From contig NZ_CP099546.1 in the NCBI RefSeq assembly GCF_023973145.1, forward strand, positions 1,860,001 to 1,924,000: DNA of 64,000 nt. The letters are read 5' to 3'. The first letter of the stretch is position 1, and each line of letters begins with the position of its first letter. The DNA comes from Natronosalvus vescus. GTDB lineage: Archaea > Halobacteriota > Halobacteria > Halobacteriales > Natrialbaceae. Position numbers and translations under genes: made by a program. Of this stretch, positions 1 to 9,216 are shown piece after piece. Below the pieces are notes generated by a model. It was not told the DNA's origin. It made no database searches and was given only the letters and a program-made list of their open reading frames with translations.

Positions 1-691
1 GCCAGACGAAGGTGATGATGACGGCGATGGTGACCGAGAACGCGACCGGTGGCCGAGAGAGCACCGCAACCAGCGGCTCGAGGCGAAACTGCTCGCGCAC
101 CTCAAGGTCGGGTTTCCGGGGCGGCGTCGGTCGAACGTACCGGTAAAAGAGGACGAAGACGGGGACGGCGACGATGGCACCGATGGCGACTGCCGGCCGC
201 CAGCCGATGCGGACGGCGATCCAGGCGGCGAGAATGGGGCCGATGAGGCCGCCGCCGGTGCCGCCGAGGGTGTGCAAGCCGATGGCCGTCCCGACGTCAT
301 CGTACGTGCGGGTGAGCAGCGTGGTCGCGACGCTGAAGTGTAAGCCAGCGAGCGAGCCGAGGACGATGGTCGCGAGCGCGAAGAGGACGAACGTGGGTGC
401 GATGGCGATCAGCGCGCTGCCGAGTGCGGTGCCGAAAACGGCGATCAGGATGATCGGCCGTTCGCCGTACCGATCCGCGAAGACGCCGCTCGGGTACTGG
501 GCGAGCCCGTAGGCCAGCCACATCCCGGTGAGAGCGAGGCCCACGGCCGCGTTCGTGACGCCGAAGTCGGCCATGATCGCGGGCACCAGCGGACTGATCG
601 CTAACCGGGCGACCATCGTCGCGAGCAGGGCGAACGTACACAGCGTGAGGACGGTGTGGCGATAGGGCCACCGCCTCGAGGCGGTCGTCAT
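1..691 (-). CDS. MFS transporter, N-terminal part (runs off the window)
   Basis: Reads in from the left edge on the minus strand; 230 N-terminal codons are visible and the C-terminus lies outside. The start is the ATG whose complement ends at 691. The chain shows about six hydrophobic helices, and between helices 2 and 3 it has the major-facilitator motif A (GVFADRYGERP, residues 69-79) followed by the usual small-residue-rich helices. A cytoplasmic loop near residues 186-206 is Pro/Arg/Glu rich, as expected for the central loop. This is an inner-membrane secondary transporter; the substrate cannot be told. The 0.3 kb upstream region holds its promoter. Confident of the family, not of the function. 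Confidence 0.85.
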   Translation of the reverse strand, partial: MTTASRRWPYRHTVLTLCTFALLATMVARLAISPLVPAIMADFGVTNAAVGLALTGMWLAYGLAQYPSGVFADRYGERPIILIAVFGTALGSALIAIAPTFVLFALATIVLGSLAGLHFSVATTLLTRTYDDVGTAIGLHTLGGTGGGLIGPILAAWIAVRIGWRPAVAIGAIVAVPVFVLFYRYVRPTPPRKPDLEVREQFRLEPLVAVLSRPPVAFSVTIAVIITFVW

Positions 692-1010
692 CGACGTCGA
701 CTCCTTTCGGTTACGTGTTCTGGGGGAACGCCAAGGGTGTATCGTTCGCGGAACCGGCGGTGAGTACTCACGAGCGGGGTGTACGTCTGGCGAAATTCGA
801 ATGGAGCACACGAAACGTTCGCGGCTCGAGGGTACACCAACGGTTGACCACCTCCGGTGTGGTATAGTAACAACTGAAACGATTTATACGCCGATCGCGG
901 ACACGTTTTGCGATAGGACGTGTATTGACTTTCAGTGGCTACTATAGTTCACTCCACGCTGGAACTACCAAGCCGTGATTTCATCCGACACGGCGGAGAT
1001 ATCCGACAAT
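692..1010. other. intergenic region between divergent genes
   Basis: About 320 bases with no convincing gene. It lies between a minus-strand MFS gene and a plus-strand holin-like gene. AT-rich stretches around 885-900 (atttatac) and 930-955 look like archaeal TATA-type promoter material for either direction. Confidence 0.4.
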
Positions 1011-1322
1011 ATGAGTGACTCACATTCCTCGTTCGGAGAGCGGATCCGCAGTTCCCAGGACGGATCCCCCGAGGCCGCAGGCAGGGTCGATCCACGTGCA
1101 CTCGGTCTCACGGCCGGGATCGTGTGGGGTTCAGCGGTCGCCTTCTTCGAACTCGCAGCCGGGACGCGGTACGGTGAGCGCTGGCGACTGTTGCTGGCCG
1201 ATCTCTACCCAGGGTACAGCCACGAACCGGGCGATCTCGTCTGGGGAACGGTTCTGGGGTTCATCGACGCCTTCGTTCTTGGGTACCTGTTCGGAAGGCT
1301 GTACAATCGCCTGGCGAAATGA
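1011..1322 (+). CDS. small two-helix membrane protein, holin-like haloarchaeal family
   Basis: 103 residues from the ATG at 1011 (an in-frame start at 975 would add 12 residues). The first 27 residues are polar; hydrophobic segments follow at about 30-50 and 77-97, separated by an acidic/aromatic loop with LLADLYPGY. This layout matches the haloarchaeal proteins usually annotated as bacteriophage holin, which are chromosomal and not linked to phage genes; here too there are no phage neighbours. The actual role is unknown. I place it in the cytoplasmic membrane. Confidence 0.7.
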   Translation: MSDSHSSFGERIRSSQDGSPEAAGRVDPRALGLTAGIVWGSAVAFFELAAGTRYGERWRLLLADLYPGYSHEPGDLVWGTVLGFIDAFVLGYLFGRLYNRLAK

Positions 1323-1472
1323 ACGATCCATCCGGTTTCGGCTGCATCGCCACGAGAATACGGGTTTTGACTGAATTGGCACTGCTCGGTTCATAACGGC
1401 TGCGTGCCAAAGCTGTCCCTCGAGTCGAAACCGACTACAGAGAACGCTCGCCCCACCTGATCCCAGTCTGGC

Positions 1473-2717
1473 TCAGGCGAACAGTTGCCGCGCGCTGTCG
1501 ATCGCATCCACCAGCGCGTCAATCTCCTCGCGGGTGTTGTAGACGTAAAACGATGCGCGGGCCGAGGCGGCGACTCCCAACTTGTCGTGTAGCGGCTGCG
1601 TACAGTGGTCGCCCGCCCGGATCGCCACCGCGTGGTCGTTCATGATCGAGGCCAGGTCGTGGGCGTGGACGGATGCGAGGTTGAAGCTCACCAGCCCGCC
1701 CCGGTCGGGCCCTGGTTCGGGGCCGTAGATGTCGACGTCACCCTCGGCGGCCAGTCGCTCGTAGGCGTAGGCCGCCAGCTCCTCCTCGTGGACGCGAACG
1801 CGCTCCATCCCGATCTCCTTGAGGTAGTCGATCGCGGCCTCGAGGCCGACGGCTTCGGCGATCGGCGGCGTACCGGGTTCGAACTTCCAGGGGAGTTCGG
1901 CCCAGGTGGAGTCCTCGAAGGTTACCTTCTCGATCATGCCGCCGCCGTAGAGGTACGGGGTGAGCGCCTCGAGCAGTTGTCGCTTGCCGTAGAGGACGCC
2001 GATGCCGGTGGGGCCGGCCATCTTGTGGCCCGAGAACGCGTAGAAGTCGGCGTCGATGGCCTGGACGTCGACGGGACGGGTCGGGACGGCCTGGGCACCG
2101 TCGACGAAGATGTAGGCGTCGTGGTCGTGGGCGATATCGGCCAGATCGGCCACGGGGTTGACCGTACCGAGCGTGTTCGAGACGTGGACGACGCTCACCA
2201 TGGCGGTGTCGTCGGTGATACACTCGCGGGCGTGCTCCATGTCGAGGCGGCCGTCCTCGCCGACCCGGATGTACTTCACGTCCGCGCCGGTGCGGTTGGC
2301 GATCTGTTGCCACGTCACGAGGGAGGCGTGATGTTCCATCTCCGTGAGGACGACCTCGTCGCCGGGGCCGAGTTCCTGGAGGCCCCAGGAGTAGGCGACC
2401 AGGTTCTCGCTCTCGGTGGTGTTTTTCGTGAAGATGACTTCCTCACGACCGTCAGCCCCGATGAATTCGGCGACCCGGTCGTGGGCCTCCTCGTAGCGAA
2501 TAGACGCCTCCTGACTGAGGTGGTGGATGCCCCGATGGACGTTCGAATTGTACTGGCGGTAGTACTCGCTCATGGCGTCGACGACTTGATCGGGCGTGTG
2601 GGTCGTCGCTGCGTTGTCGAGATAGACGAGTTGATTCCCGGCAAACTCGCGCTCGAGGATCGGGTAGTCGTCCCGAATCTGCGCGACGTCGAGGGGCTCG
2701 ACCTGCTGATGGCTCAT
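1473..2717 (-). CDS. sufS: cysteine desulfurase SufS
   Basis: 414 residues, normal length for a SufS/CsdA-type PLP enzyme that takes sulfur from L-cysteine for Fe-S cluster assembly in the cytoplasm. The PLP lysine is K232 in FSGHKMAGPTG; the catalytic cysteine is C372 in RAGDHCTQPLH, the place and context of the SufS group (short active loop). N-terminal YLDNAATTHTP and the NVHRGIHHLS stretch are also characteristic. No sufU/nifU scaffold gene is adjacent; the 150 bases downstream are empty. The ATG at 2717 is the first of the conserved N-terminus. High confidence. Confidence 0.95.
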   Translation of the reverse strand: MSHQQVEPLDVAQIRDDYPILEREFAGNQLVYLDNAATTHTPDQVVDAMSEYYRQYNSNVHRGIHHLSQEASIRYEEAHDRVAEFIGADGREEVIFTKNTTESENLVAYSWGLQELGPGDEVVLTEMEHHASLVTWQQIANRTGADVKYIRVGEDGRLDMEHARECITDDTAMVSVVHVSNTLGTVNPVADLADIAHDHDAYIFVDGAQAVPTRPVDVQAIDADFYAFSGHKMAGPTGIGVLYGKRQLLEALTPYLYGGGMIEKVTFEDSTWAELPWKFEPGTPPIAEAVGLEAAIDYLKEIGMERVRVHEEELAAYAYERLAAEGDVDIYGPEPGPDRGGLVSFNLASVHAHDLASIMNDHAVAIRAGDHCTQPLHDKLGVAASARASFYVYNTREEIDALVDAIDSARQLFA

Positions 2718-2835
2718 TGTGTACTACGAGGAACCGGAGACAAAACACTCCTTCGGTCGTTTCCGCGTTTACCGGTGTCGATGACGAGGACTTGGGGTGT
2801 TGACGACGAGGAGGTTCGCGGATTTACACACCCGA

Positions 2836-3696
2836 TCAGGCGTCGACCTCGAGCAACCGCGCGCCACAGTCGTCGCAGGTGATCGCGTACACCTCGTAGG
2901 AGCGACAGCAGGATTCGACGGTGTCGGTGTCGATCGAGATATCACCATCACAGTCGGGACAGAACTCGAGGAACGCGCGCATCCCGTTGGCGAGCTGGCT
3001 TCGCTGGTCGAGCGGATACGCCTCCCAGTCGGGCAGGCGCTCGCCGAGCACCTCGAGGGCGGCGAGGTCGGCGACGAGCGCCGGCGGTGACTCCCAGTGG
3101 GCCATGAACTGACCGTCGACGTGAACTCTGACGTGGTCGCCGCTATGGGGACTTGTCACGGCGACGCTCTCTGGATCGGTCTCGAGGAAGGCCGCGAGTT
3201 CTCGTTCGCGGTCGCCGTCGCGAACGGCGTGCATCCGCGCCCGCCACATCGCTTCGACGTCTTCGTCGAGACAGAGGTCGTCGCGGTCAGCACACGGTTC
3301 GACGACGTCGGCCTCGAGCAACACTGCTTCTGGATCGAGTCGGCTCTCTCGGTCTTGCATCGGATCGGGGCCGTGTTCGGACTGTTGTTTGGCCTCGAGG
3401 CCGTCACCGTCGACGCCGTAACCGGGTGGCGCCTTTTCGAACTTCGCCAGTACCCAGTCGGGGAAGTACCGTTTCGTGAGCGTCGGCGTTCCGGGGATCA
3501 GGTAGCCCCGGAAGTAGATCGCGAGTATCGAGAGGACGAAGGCCGCGACGCCGATCGGTGGCGAGACGATACCGATCGCGACGCTACCGATTGCGGCGAT
3601 GACGACGTTGACCGAGGTACACGGGATACATCGGTTCTCGCCGGTGTACTCCGGCTGGCGTACCCGTTCGAGCGCTCGAGCGAGACCTGATTGCAT
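2836..3696 (-). CDS. conserved membrane protein with C-terminal zinc ribbon
   Basis: 286 residues from the ATG at 3696; the frame stays open further upstream but that part has no coding character and overlaps the divergent promoter. Residues 23-26 are a CIPC pair, then two hydrophobic helices at about 29-47 and 48-64. A long acidic cytoplasmic region follows, and the end carries a zinc ribbon: C246/C249 and C274/C277 with two more cysteines at 263-264. I do not recognise a named function; it looks like a haloarchaeal membrane protein with a metal-binding tail. Divergent from the winged-helix gene at 3861. Confidence 0.65.
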   Translation of the reverse strand: MQSGLARALERVRQPEYTGENRCIPCTSVNVVIAAIGSVAIGIVSPPIGVAAFVLSILAIYFRGYLIPGTPTLTKRYFPDWVLAKFEKAPPGYGVDGDGLEAKQQSEHGPDPMQDRESRLDPEAVLLEADVVEPCADRDDLCLDEDVEAMWRARMHAVRDGDRERELAAFLETDPESVAVTSPHSGDHVRVHVDGQFMAHWESPPALVADLAALEVLGERLPDWEAYPLDQRSQLANGMRAFLEFCPDCDGDISIDTDTVESCCRSYEVYAITCDDCGARLLEVDA

Positions 3697-3860
3697 ATCT
3701 GTGGGGTTCGACGGTATGATAAAAAGCACATCGGTATTGCAGGCTGCTATCACAGACCGTGTTCTCGTTTCGTCGTTCCTATCGGGCCACAATCCGGTAC
3801 ACCGACGGGGGAACCGTTTTTCTCCCCTCCCAACGAGTATCACGACGACGCGTGCATTCG

Positions 3861-4766
3861 ATGGATCCGGCGTCGGCGTTCGCCATCCTCGCCGACGAGA
3901 CGCGACTCGCCATCCTTCGAGCGGTTGCCGAGGCTGAACGGGAGGCACAATCGTTAACCGGAACGCCGACGCTCTCCTTCTCGGAACTCTACGACCGGGT
4001 CGACGTCTCGAACTCCTCCCGGTTCGCCTACCACCTCGAGCAACTCACGGGTACGTACCTCCGAAAAACCGACGACGGCTACGCGTTCACCTACGCCGGC
4101 GAGCGTGTCGTTCGGACGATCATCTCTAATTCCTACAGCGAACCGGCCACGTTCGATCCCGTCGCCGTCGCCGGTCGCTGTCCCACCTGTCGAGAGCGCC
4201 ACCTCGAGGCGCGAGCCGAGGCTGTCCAGTTACGGATCCGCTGTACGGGTTGCGGGCAGGGCGTCGGTTCCCATCCGCTGACGCCCGCGCTGGTCGTCGA
4301 CCGCGACCCGCAGGAAATCGTCGACACCGTCGACCGAAACATGCGAGCGATGGCGGTTCGCATGCAGGCGGGTATCTGTGACGAGTGTGGCGGGGCGCTC
4401 GAGCAGGCCGTTCACGAGACCGAGATCGTCGAGAACGACCCCTACCTGGTCGTGTGTCGATGTCGGCAGTGCTGGATGCGTTTTACGATGCCGCTGTCGA
4501 TGCAGGTACTCGTCCACCCGGCGACGACGTCGTTCTACTGGGAGCGCGGTATCGACGTTCGAACCCGGTCGTTCCGGTGGCTGCTCGACGCGCTGGCCGA
4601 GGATCGCTGGTGCGTCGATCCAATCGACGAGCAAAATGCCGCGGGCGACGGCACGTATCGCGTCACGATCCGAGAGCAGGGCGACGAACTACGCGTCGTC
4701 CTCGAGTCGGATCTCACCGTGGTGCAGGCCACGCGTGTCGTCAGCGATCGAGGACGACGTAACTGA
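3861..4766 (+). CDS. winged-helix (ArsR-like) regulator with two zinc ribbons
   Basis: 301 residues. The N-terminus (MDPASAFAILADETRLAILR) is the haloarchaeal ArsR-type winged helix, with recognition-helix region around residues 47-62. Two zinc-ribbon modules follow: C107/C110 with C128/C131, and C173/C176 with C201/C204, then a C-terminal alpha/beta region. It is probably a DNA-binding regulator; the ABC exporter pair begins 255 bases downstream on the same strand, so it may control that, which is inference. The start at 3861 gives the normal N-terminus; a GTG nine bases upstream is possible. Confidence 0.75.
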   Translation: MDPASAFAILADETRLAILRAVAEAEREAQSLTGTPTLSFSELYDRVDVSNSSRFAYHLEQLTGTYLRKTDDGYAFTYAGERVVRTIISNSYSEPATFDPVAVAGRCPTCRERHLEARAEAVQLRIRCTGCGQGVGSHPLTPALVVDRDPQEIVDTVDRNMRAMAVRMQAGICDECGGALEQAVHETEIVENDPYLVVCRCRQCWMRFTMPLSMQVLVHPATTSFYWERGIDVRTRSFRWLLDALAEDRWCVDPIDEQNAAGDGTYRVTIREQGDELRVVLESDLTVVQATRVVSDRGRRN

Positions 4767-4960
4767 TACGAGGTGAACGATACGCAGTCGACGACCGCGG
4801 AGTGACGAGAATCGACGAATCTGTCATCGGTCGTGCTCAACGCTGGTTGAGTGGGCAGCGACCTCGAGCGATTCCTCGCCCCGAACACCCCCGGATTCGA
4901 GTGCGCTGGCTCAACGACGTTTGTGTACGGATTGGGACACGTGTTCTTTCCACAACAACT

Positions 4961-5014
4961 TTTATTTGCGTGGGTTCCGCGAGTGGAGGGCATGACCGGG
5001 AACGAAGGGAGGGG
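4961..5014 (+). promoter_or_regulatory. promoter and ribosome binding site of the ABC operon
   Basis: A TATA-like tttattt begins at 4961 in an otherwise GC-rich region; a transcript starting about 26 nt later would have a leader of some 30 nt. A strong Shine-Dalgarno (GGAGGGG, 5008-5014) lies six bases before the ATG at 5021. A good SD is uncommon among the genes in this window, many of which look leaderless, and it fixes the start of the ATPase gene. Confidence 0.5.
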
Positions 5015-5020
5015 AAATCG

Positions 5021-6025
5021 ATGAGTGCGATAGAATGCCACGATCTCACGAAACGGTTCGGTGACGTTACCGCTGTCTCGGGCCTCGATCTCTCGATCGA
5101 AGAGGGCGAAGTGTTCGGCTTTCTGGGCCCCAACGGTGCCGGGAAATCGACGACGATCAACATGCTCCTCGATTTCACCCGGCCGACCAGGGGATCGGCG
5201 ACGGTACTCGGCTACGACGCCCAATCGGAGGCGGACGCGATCAGTCGGCGCGTCGGCGTCCTCCCCGAGGGGTTCGGGGTTTACGAACGTCTGACCGGCC
5301 GCAAGCACCTCGAGTTCGCGATCGAGACGAAAGGCGGCGACGACGATCTCGAGGTGCTCCTCGCGCGGATCGGTCTCGATCCGGACGCCGCGGATCGACC
5401 GGCAGGCGGCTACTCGAAGGGGATGCGCCAGCGCCTCGCGACGGGGATGGCCCTCGCCGGCGACCCCGACGTACTCATCATGGACGAACCGTCGACGGGG
5501 CTCGATCCGACCGGCATCCGCGAGATGCAAGCGCTCGTCCGCTCCGAAGCCGATCGGGGTACGACGATCTTCTTCTCGAGTCACATCCTGGAGCACGTCG
5601 AAGCCGTCTGTGACCGCATTGGCGTCCTCAACGAGGGCGAACTCGTCGCGCTCGATACGCTCGAGGGGTTACGCGAGTCTCTCGGCAACGGGGCGACGAT
5701 GACCGTCACGTTCGCTGAACCGGTTGCGGACGCCGCCGACCTCGTCAGCGCCATCGACGGCGTCGAGAACGTCGCGGTCGCCGGACGCCGCCTCGAAGCG
5801 TCGGTGATCGACCCGACCGCCAAAGCGACCGTCGTGACGGCGCTCGACGGGGCTGGAGCGACGATGACGGACGTTCGAATCGAGGAGACGTCGCTCGAGA
5901 CGATGTTCTCGAGGCTGGTGGGTGGCGAGGTCGGCCACCCGGGGTCACAGTCCCAGCCGGGTGCACCACCCGAGGCGACGAGACAGCCATCGGCGAACGC
6001 GCCACCCGTGGGGGCGGACGAATGA
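5021..6025 (+). CDS. ABC transporter ATP-binding protein
   Basis: 334 residues. Walker A is GPNGAGKST (36-44), the signature is YSKGMRQR (131-138), Walker B is VLIMDEP (151-157) and the switch histidine is H188. About 120 residues follow the ATPase core, an extension typical of ATPases that pair with ABC-2/NosY-type permeases (drug or Na+ export, membrane biogenesis). It overlaps the permease gene by four bases (ATGA), so the two are translationally coupled and surely form one exporter. The last ~35 residues are Pro/Gly/Ser-rich and look unstructured. Substrate unknown. Confidence 0.92.
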   Translation: MSAIECHDLTKRFGDVTAVSGLDLSIEEGEVFGFLGPNGAGKSTTINMLLDFTRPTRGSATVLGYDAQSEADAISRRVGVLPEGFGVYERLTGRKHLEFAIETKGGDDDLEVLLARIGLDPDAADRPAGGYSKGMRQRLATGMALAGDPDVLIMDEPSTGLDPTGIREMQALVRSEADRGTTIFFSSHILEHVEAVCDRIGVLNEGELVALDTLEGLRESLGNGATMTVTFAEPVADAADLVSAIDGVENVAVAGRRLEASVIDPTAKATVVTALDGAGATMTDVRIEETSLETMFSRLVGGEVGHPGSQSQPGAPPEATRQPSANAPPVGADE

Positions 6026-6897
6026 GCGGCCACATCGGGACGGTCGCCCGCAAGGACTTCGCCGACGCGGGGCGGTCGAAACTCCTCTGGGCGATCGTCG
6101 GTCTGCTCGTCGCACTCACCAGCATCGGCTACGTGGCCGTCTGGGCGACCGTCGACGACGTGAGCGGCGGCGACGTCCTCGGGTTCGTCGCCCTCCCGCT
6201 GAGCGTGCTGTTGCCGGTCGCCGGACTCATCGTCGGCTACATGGCCGTCGTCGGCGAGCGGCGATCGGGCAGCCTCAAACTCCTCCTCGGGTTGCCGCCG
6301 AATCGGACGGACGTCGTCCTCGGGAAACTTATCGGGCGAATGGCCGTCATCACGACGGCGGTCGTCCTCGCGTTGCTGGTCGCCCTCGTCCTGAGCATCG
6401 TTCTCTTCGGTTCGATTCCGCTGCTCGAATGGGCCGGCTTCGGTGCGGTGAGTGTCCTGTTCGGCCTGACCTTCGTCGGTCTCGCGGTGGGCGTCTCCGC
6501 TGGCGTCGCCACCCGTGGCCGGTCGATGGCGATCGTCGTCGGCATCTACATGGTGTTTCTCGGCCTCTGGGAGCTACTGACGGCCGGGGTGTACTACGTT
6601 CTCTACGACGAGACGCCCGCCGTCGCCGCAGAGACGTGGTACCTCTTCGTCCAGCAGTTCAACCCGCTTTTGACGTACGCCCACCTCTCGAGTACAATTC
6701 TCGACCAAGAGGTGTTCCCGTTCCTCTTCCGGTACGGTCTCGAGCCGTTCGAGGCACAGGGACTGACTCCGGCTGAGCGCTACACCGGCGAGGCGCCGTT
6801 TTACCTCCAGGAGTGGTTCGGTGCCGTCGCGATGGTGTTCTGGATGGTCGTGCCGATCGCCATCGGCTACTACCGGTTCCAGCGGGCCGATCTCTGA
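6022..6897 (+). CDS. ABC-2 type permease
   Basis: 291 residues with about six hydrophobic helices (roughly 21-41, 54-76, 108-130, 139-161, 169-190, 268-285). After helix 2 comes GERRSGSLKLLLGLP, the coupling-helix region typical of NosY/ABC-2 permeases that contacts the ATPase. Coupled to the ATPase gene by a 4-base overlap. A long polar stretch between helices 5 and 6 (about 195-265) is presumably outside the cell. Works with the preceding ATPase as an exporter of unknown substrate. Confidence 0.88.
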   Translation: MSGHIGTVARKDFADAGRSKLLWAIVGLLVALTSIGYVAVWATVDDVSGGDVLGFVALPLSVLLPVAGLIVGYMAVVGERRSGSLKLLLGLPPNRTDVVLGKLIGRMAVITTAVVLALLVALVLSIVLFGSIPLLEWAGFGAVSVLFGLTFVGLAVGVSAGVATRGRSMAIVVGIYMVFLGLWELLTAGVYYVLYDETPAVAAETWYLFVQQFNPLLTYAHLSSTILDQEVFPFLFRYGLEPFEAQGLTPAERYTGEAPFYLQEWFGAVAMVFWMVVPIAIGYYRFQRADL

Positions 6898-6966
6898 GCC
6901 GGCTTGGGGAGCTCTCTACGTTGCTGGTAACCTACTTGTAGGGGCGACAGATCAGCCGACCCACTC

Positions 6967-7506
6967 TCACATCCGCAAGAACTGGGCGTGTCTCGTCCCC
7001 TCGAGTTCGAGGACGTTCCCCTCCTCGACGAAGCCGGCCTCGATGGCGACGGCGACCGTCTCGTCGCCTACGAGGTTCGCGACGCTCGCTCTCGCGAGGC
7101 TGTCGACCACCGTCTCGTCGTCGACGGCATCGGCTCCGTCGCCGTAGAACTCCTCGGAGACGGTCAGGGACGCCTCGCCCGTCTCGGCGTCGAAGGTCTC
7201 GCCCAGCACGTCCCGATCACAGACCGAGACGAGCAGCCCCTTTGGCGTCTGGCGTTCGACGAGTAACAGGGGGCCGTCCTCGTCCCCGGATTGTTGGCTG
7301 TCGCCTGCGGTGTCGCTCGTCCGTTCGTCCTCGCTCGAGGGGGTTGTCTGGCTGCCATTGCTCGAGGAGGTTGTCTGGCCCCCGTCGTTCAGGGTGTCGG
7401 CCGTCCGGTCATCGTCACTCGACGTGTTGGAAACCCGGTCGTCGTTCGCTTCCGTACCCCGACCGGCCATCGGCACCTCGTCAGCGAGTGGATGCTCCCC
7501 GGTCAC
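6967..7506 (-). CDS. DUF424 family protein with low-complexity N-terminal extension
   Basis: 179 residues from a GTG at 7506, two bases after the stop of the TPR gene, so probably co-transcribed with it. Residues ~78-179 form the DUF424 domain of archaea (LLLVERQTPKGLLVSVCD, then EEFYG and SRLARASVAN-like helices, ending HAQFLRM). Family members I know start near residue 78; here about 77 Asp/Ser/Thr/Gln-rich residues precede the domain. An ATG at 7470 is an alternative start inside that extension. Function of DUF424 is unknown. Confidence 0.75.
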   Translation of the reverse strand: MTGEHPLADEVPMAGRGTEANDDRVSNTSSDDDRTADTLNDGGQTTSSSNGSQTTPSSEDERTSDTAGDSQQSGDEDGPLLLVERQTPKGLLVSVCDRDVLGETFDAETGEASLTVSEEFYGDGADAVDDETVVDSLARASVANLVGDETVAVAIEAGFVEEGNVLELEGTRHAQFLRM

Positions 7507-7508
7507 GG

Positions 7509-8306
7509 CTACTCACGCATCTCTTCGCGCTCCTCGACGAGTCGCTGTTCGGCCCGCTCGCGGAGTTCGTTCGCTTCCTCGGCGAGTACGTTCGCCTCGT
7601 CGTATTCGCCCAGTTCCTCGAGAATCCGAGCCTTTTCCTCGAGCACCTGGGCGTTCCGCAGGCCGAGTCTGATCGCGTTGTCGATACAGTGCAGCGCCTC
7701 TTCGTTGAGGCCACGGTCGGCGAGGAAGAACGCCCGGTTGTACCACCCCTCCGCAAAGCGATCGTCGACTTCGACGGCGCGTTCGGCGTGCTCCAGTGCC
7801 TGGGACGTGTCACCGAACTCCCAGAGGGCGTAGGCGAGGTTGGTGTGAGCGGTCGCGGTCTGTTCGGGGGAGGCGCGATCGTACTCGCCAGCGTCTTCCT
7901 CGGCCTCGCGGGCGATTCGGAGCGCCTCCTGGTGGGAACCGATCGCCTCGTCGTACTCCTCGAGTTCGGCGTGGGCGACGCCCTTGTTGACCCAGGCCTC
8001 CTGCTCGAGGGCGGGGTCGTCGGTGAAACGGGCGACGCGTTCGAACGCCTCGGTCGCCTGTTCGTAGCGGTTGATCTGCATGTAGCTCAGGCCGACGTCT
8101 AGCAGTTCCTGGGCGTCGACGGCGTCCGTGCCGAGCTGGCGCTCGTCGAGCAGGTCGGTCAGCGCGCGGGAGTCGATCGGGTCGACCAGCGAGGGATCGA
8201 CACCGAGTTCTGGCGGGTCGAGGTCGAACTCCTCGTAGGATTCGTCGAAGCCAGCACCCGAAGAGAATCGGTGCTCGCGAGACGACTCCTCGTTTCGGTC
8301 GGTCAT
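7509..8306 (-). CDS. TPR-repeat protein
   Basis: 265 residues; the ATG at 8306 opens an acidic, coding-like N-terminus. From about residue 90 on it consists of tetratricopeptide repeats: helix pairs with the W/LG-Y-A-A-P spacing, for example YMQINRYEQATEAFERVARF, AWVNKGVAHAELEEYDEAIG, AHTNLAYALWEFGDTSQALE and GWYNRAFFLADRGLNEEALH. The end is a charged coiled coil. A protein-interaction scaffold of unknown partner, likely cytoplasmic. Divergent from thpR and upstream of the DUF424 gene in one transcript. Confidence 0.85.
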   Translation of the reverse strand: MTDRNEESSREHRFSSGAGFDESYEEFDLDPPELGVDPSLVDPIDSRALTDLLDERQLGTDAVDAQELLDVGLSYMQINRYEQATEAFERVARFTDDPALEQEAWVNKGVAHAELEEYDEAIGSHQEALRIAREAEEDAGEYDRASPEQTATAHTNLAYALWEFGDTSQALEHAERAVEVDDRFAEGWYNRAFFLADRGLNEEALHCIDNAIRLGLRNAQVLEEKARILEELGEYDEANVLAEEANELRERAEQRLVEEREEMRE

Positions 8307-8408
8307 TACCGCGAGTTGGGGAGCCGACGGGTTAAGACCTGCGTTCGACAGCCTGCAGACGGCGCGGTCGCCCGACCATTCAAGCCTGCGAAGCGCCGAG
8401 AGAACGGT

Positions 8409-8966
8409 ATGCGTCTGTTCGTCAGCGTCGACCTTCCGGACGCCCTCGCCGACTCGATTCGTTCCCTGCAGGACGACCTCTCGGCGGCGTCCGGCCTTCG
8501 GCTCACGGATCCAACGCAGGTACACGTGACGCTCGTGTTCCTGGGGGACGTCGACCCGGAGCGTCTGCCAGCCCTGAAACGCGAAATTCGGGCTGGCGTC
8601 GACGACGCAGACCTCGAGCCCTTCACGGTTCGCTTCGGTGGCCTGGGCGTGTTCCCCAGCCTCGAGTACATCAGCGTGGTCTGGCTGGGCGTCGAGGCGG
8701 GCGGCGACGTGCTCACCGACCTGCAGACATCGATCGAGAACCGAACGACGGCGATGGGATTCGAATCGAACGACCACGAGTTCACCCCGCACGTCACCCT
8801 CGCACGGATTGATCACGCGGGCGGCAAAGCCCACGTACAGTCGCTCGTCCGCGAGCGATCGCCGACGGTCGGGACGATGGAGGTGACGTCCGTGACCCTC
8901 ACCGAGAGCACGCTCACCCGTTCCGGATCGGTGTACGAAACGGTCGAGGAATTCTCGCTCGAGTGA
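8409..8966 (+). CDS. thpR: RNA 2',3'-cyclic phosphodiesterase
   Basis: 185 residues of the 2H phosphoesterase superfamily. The two HxT catalytic motifs are H39-V-T41 (HVTLVFLG) and H128-V-T130 (HVTLAR), spaced as in ThpR/LigT. The family opens 2',3'-cyclic phosphates and was first described as a tRNA 2'-5' ligase. The ATG at 8409 gives the usual MRLFVSVDLP start. Divergent from the TPR gene with about 100 bases between starts. Confidence 0.93.
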   Translation: MRLFVSVDLPDALADSIRSLQDDLSAASGLRLTDPTQVHVTLVFLGDVDPERLPALKREIRAGVDDADLEPFTVRFGGLGVFPSLEYISVVWLGVEAGGDVLTDLQTSIENRTTAMGFESNDHEFTPHVTLARIDHAGGKAHVQSLVRERSPTVGTMEVTSVTLTESTLTRSGSVYETVEEFSLE

Positions 8967-9216
8967 CCGTCATCGTTCGGTGTCTGTTCGACTCTCGAGA
9001 CACTCTCGAGAAACAATCTGTTTGGTGATACGTAATGTGTTATATGAATTGAAACTGACTTCCCTACTTGTTGTTACAGGCTGTGTAATTGGTGTTATCG
9101 TGGAAATACAGTCCGAACAGTAATATCGGATTCTGTTGTAACATTTTCGGTATGACGGGGACAGAACCGAGGATGCAGGCCGATGGTGAACGCCCGGCCA
9201 GTGTGGGTGAAATGAT

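Noticed and set aside
1011-1322. Prophage marker because of holin-like protein
   Set aside because: No terminase, integrase, capsid or att-site sequence nearby; the family is a common chromosomal gene in haloarchaea.
1605-2882. 425-codon open frame antisense to sufS
   Set aside because: Composition (Val/Gly/Asp periodicity) is that of the reverse complement of a halophilic gene; sufS on the other strand has clear catalytic motifs.
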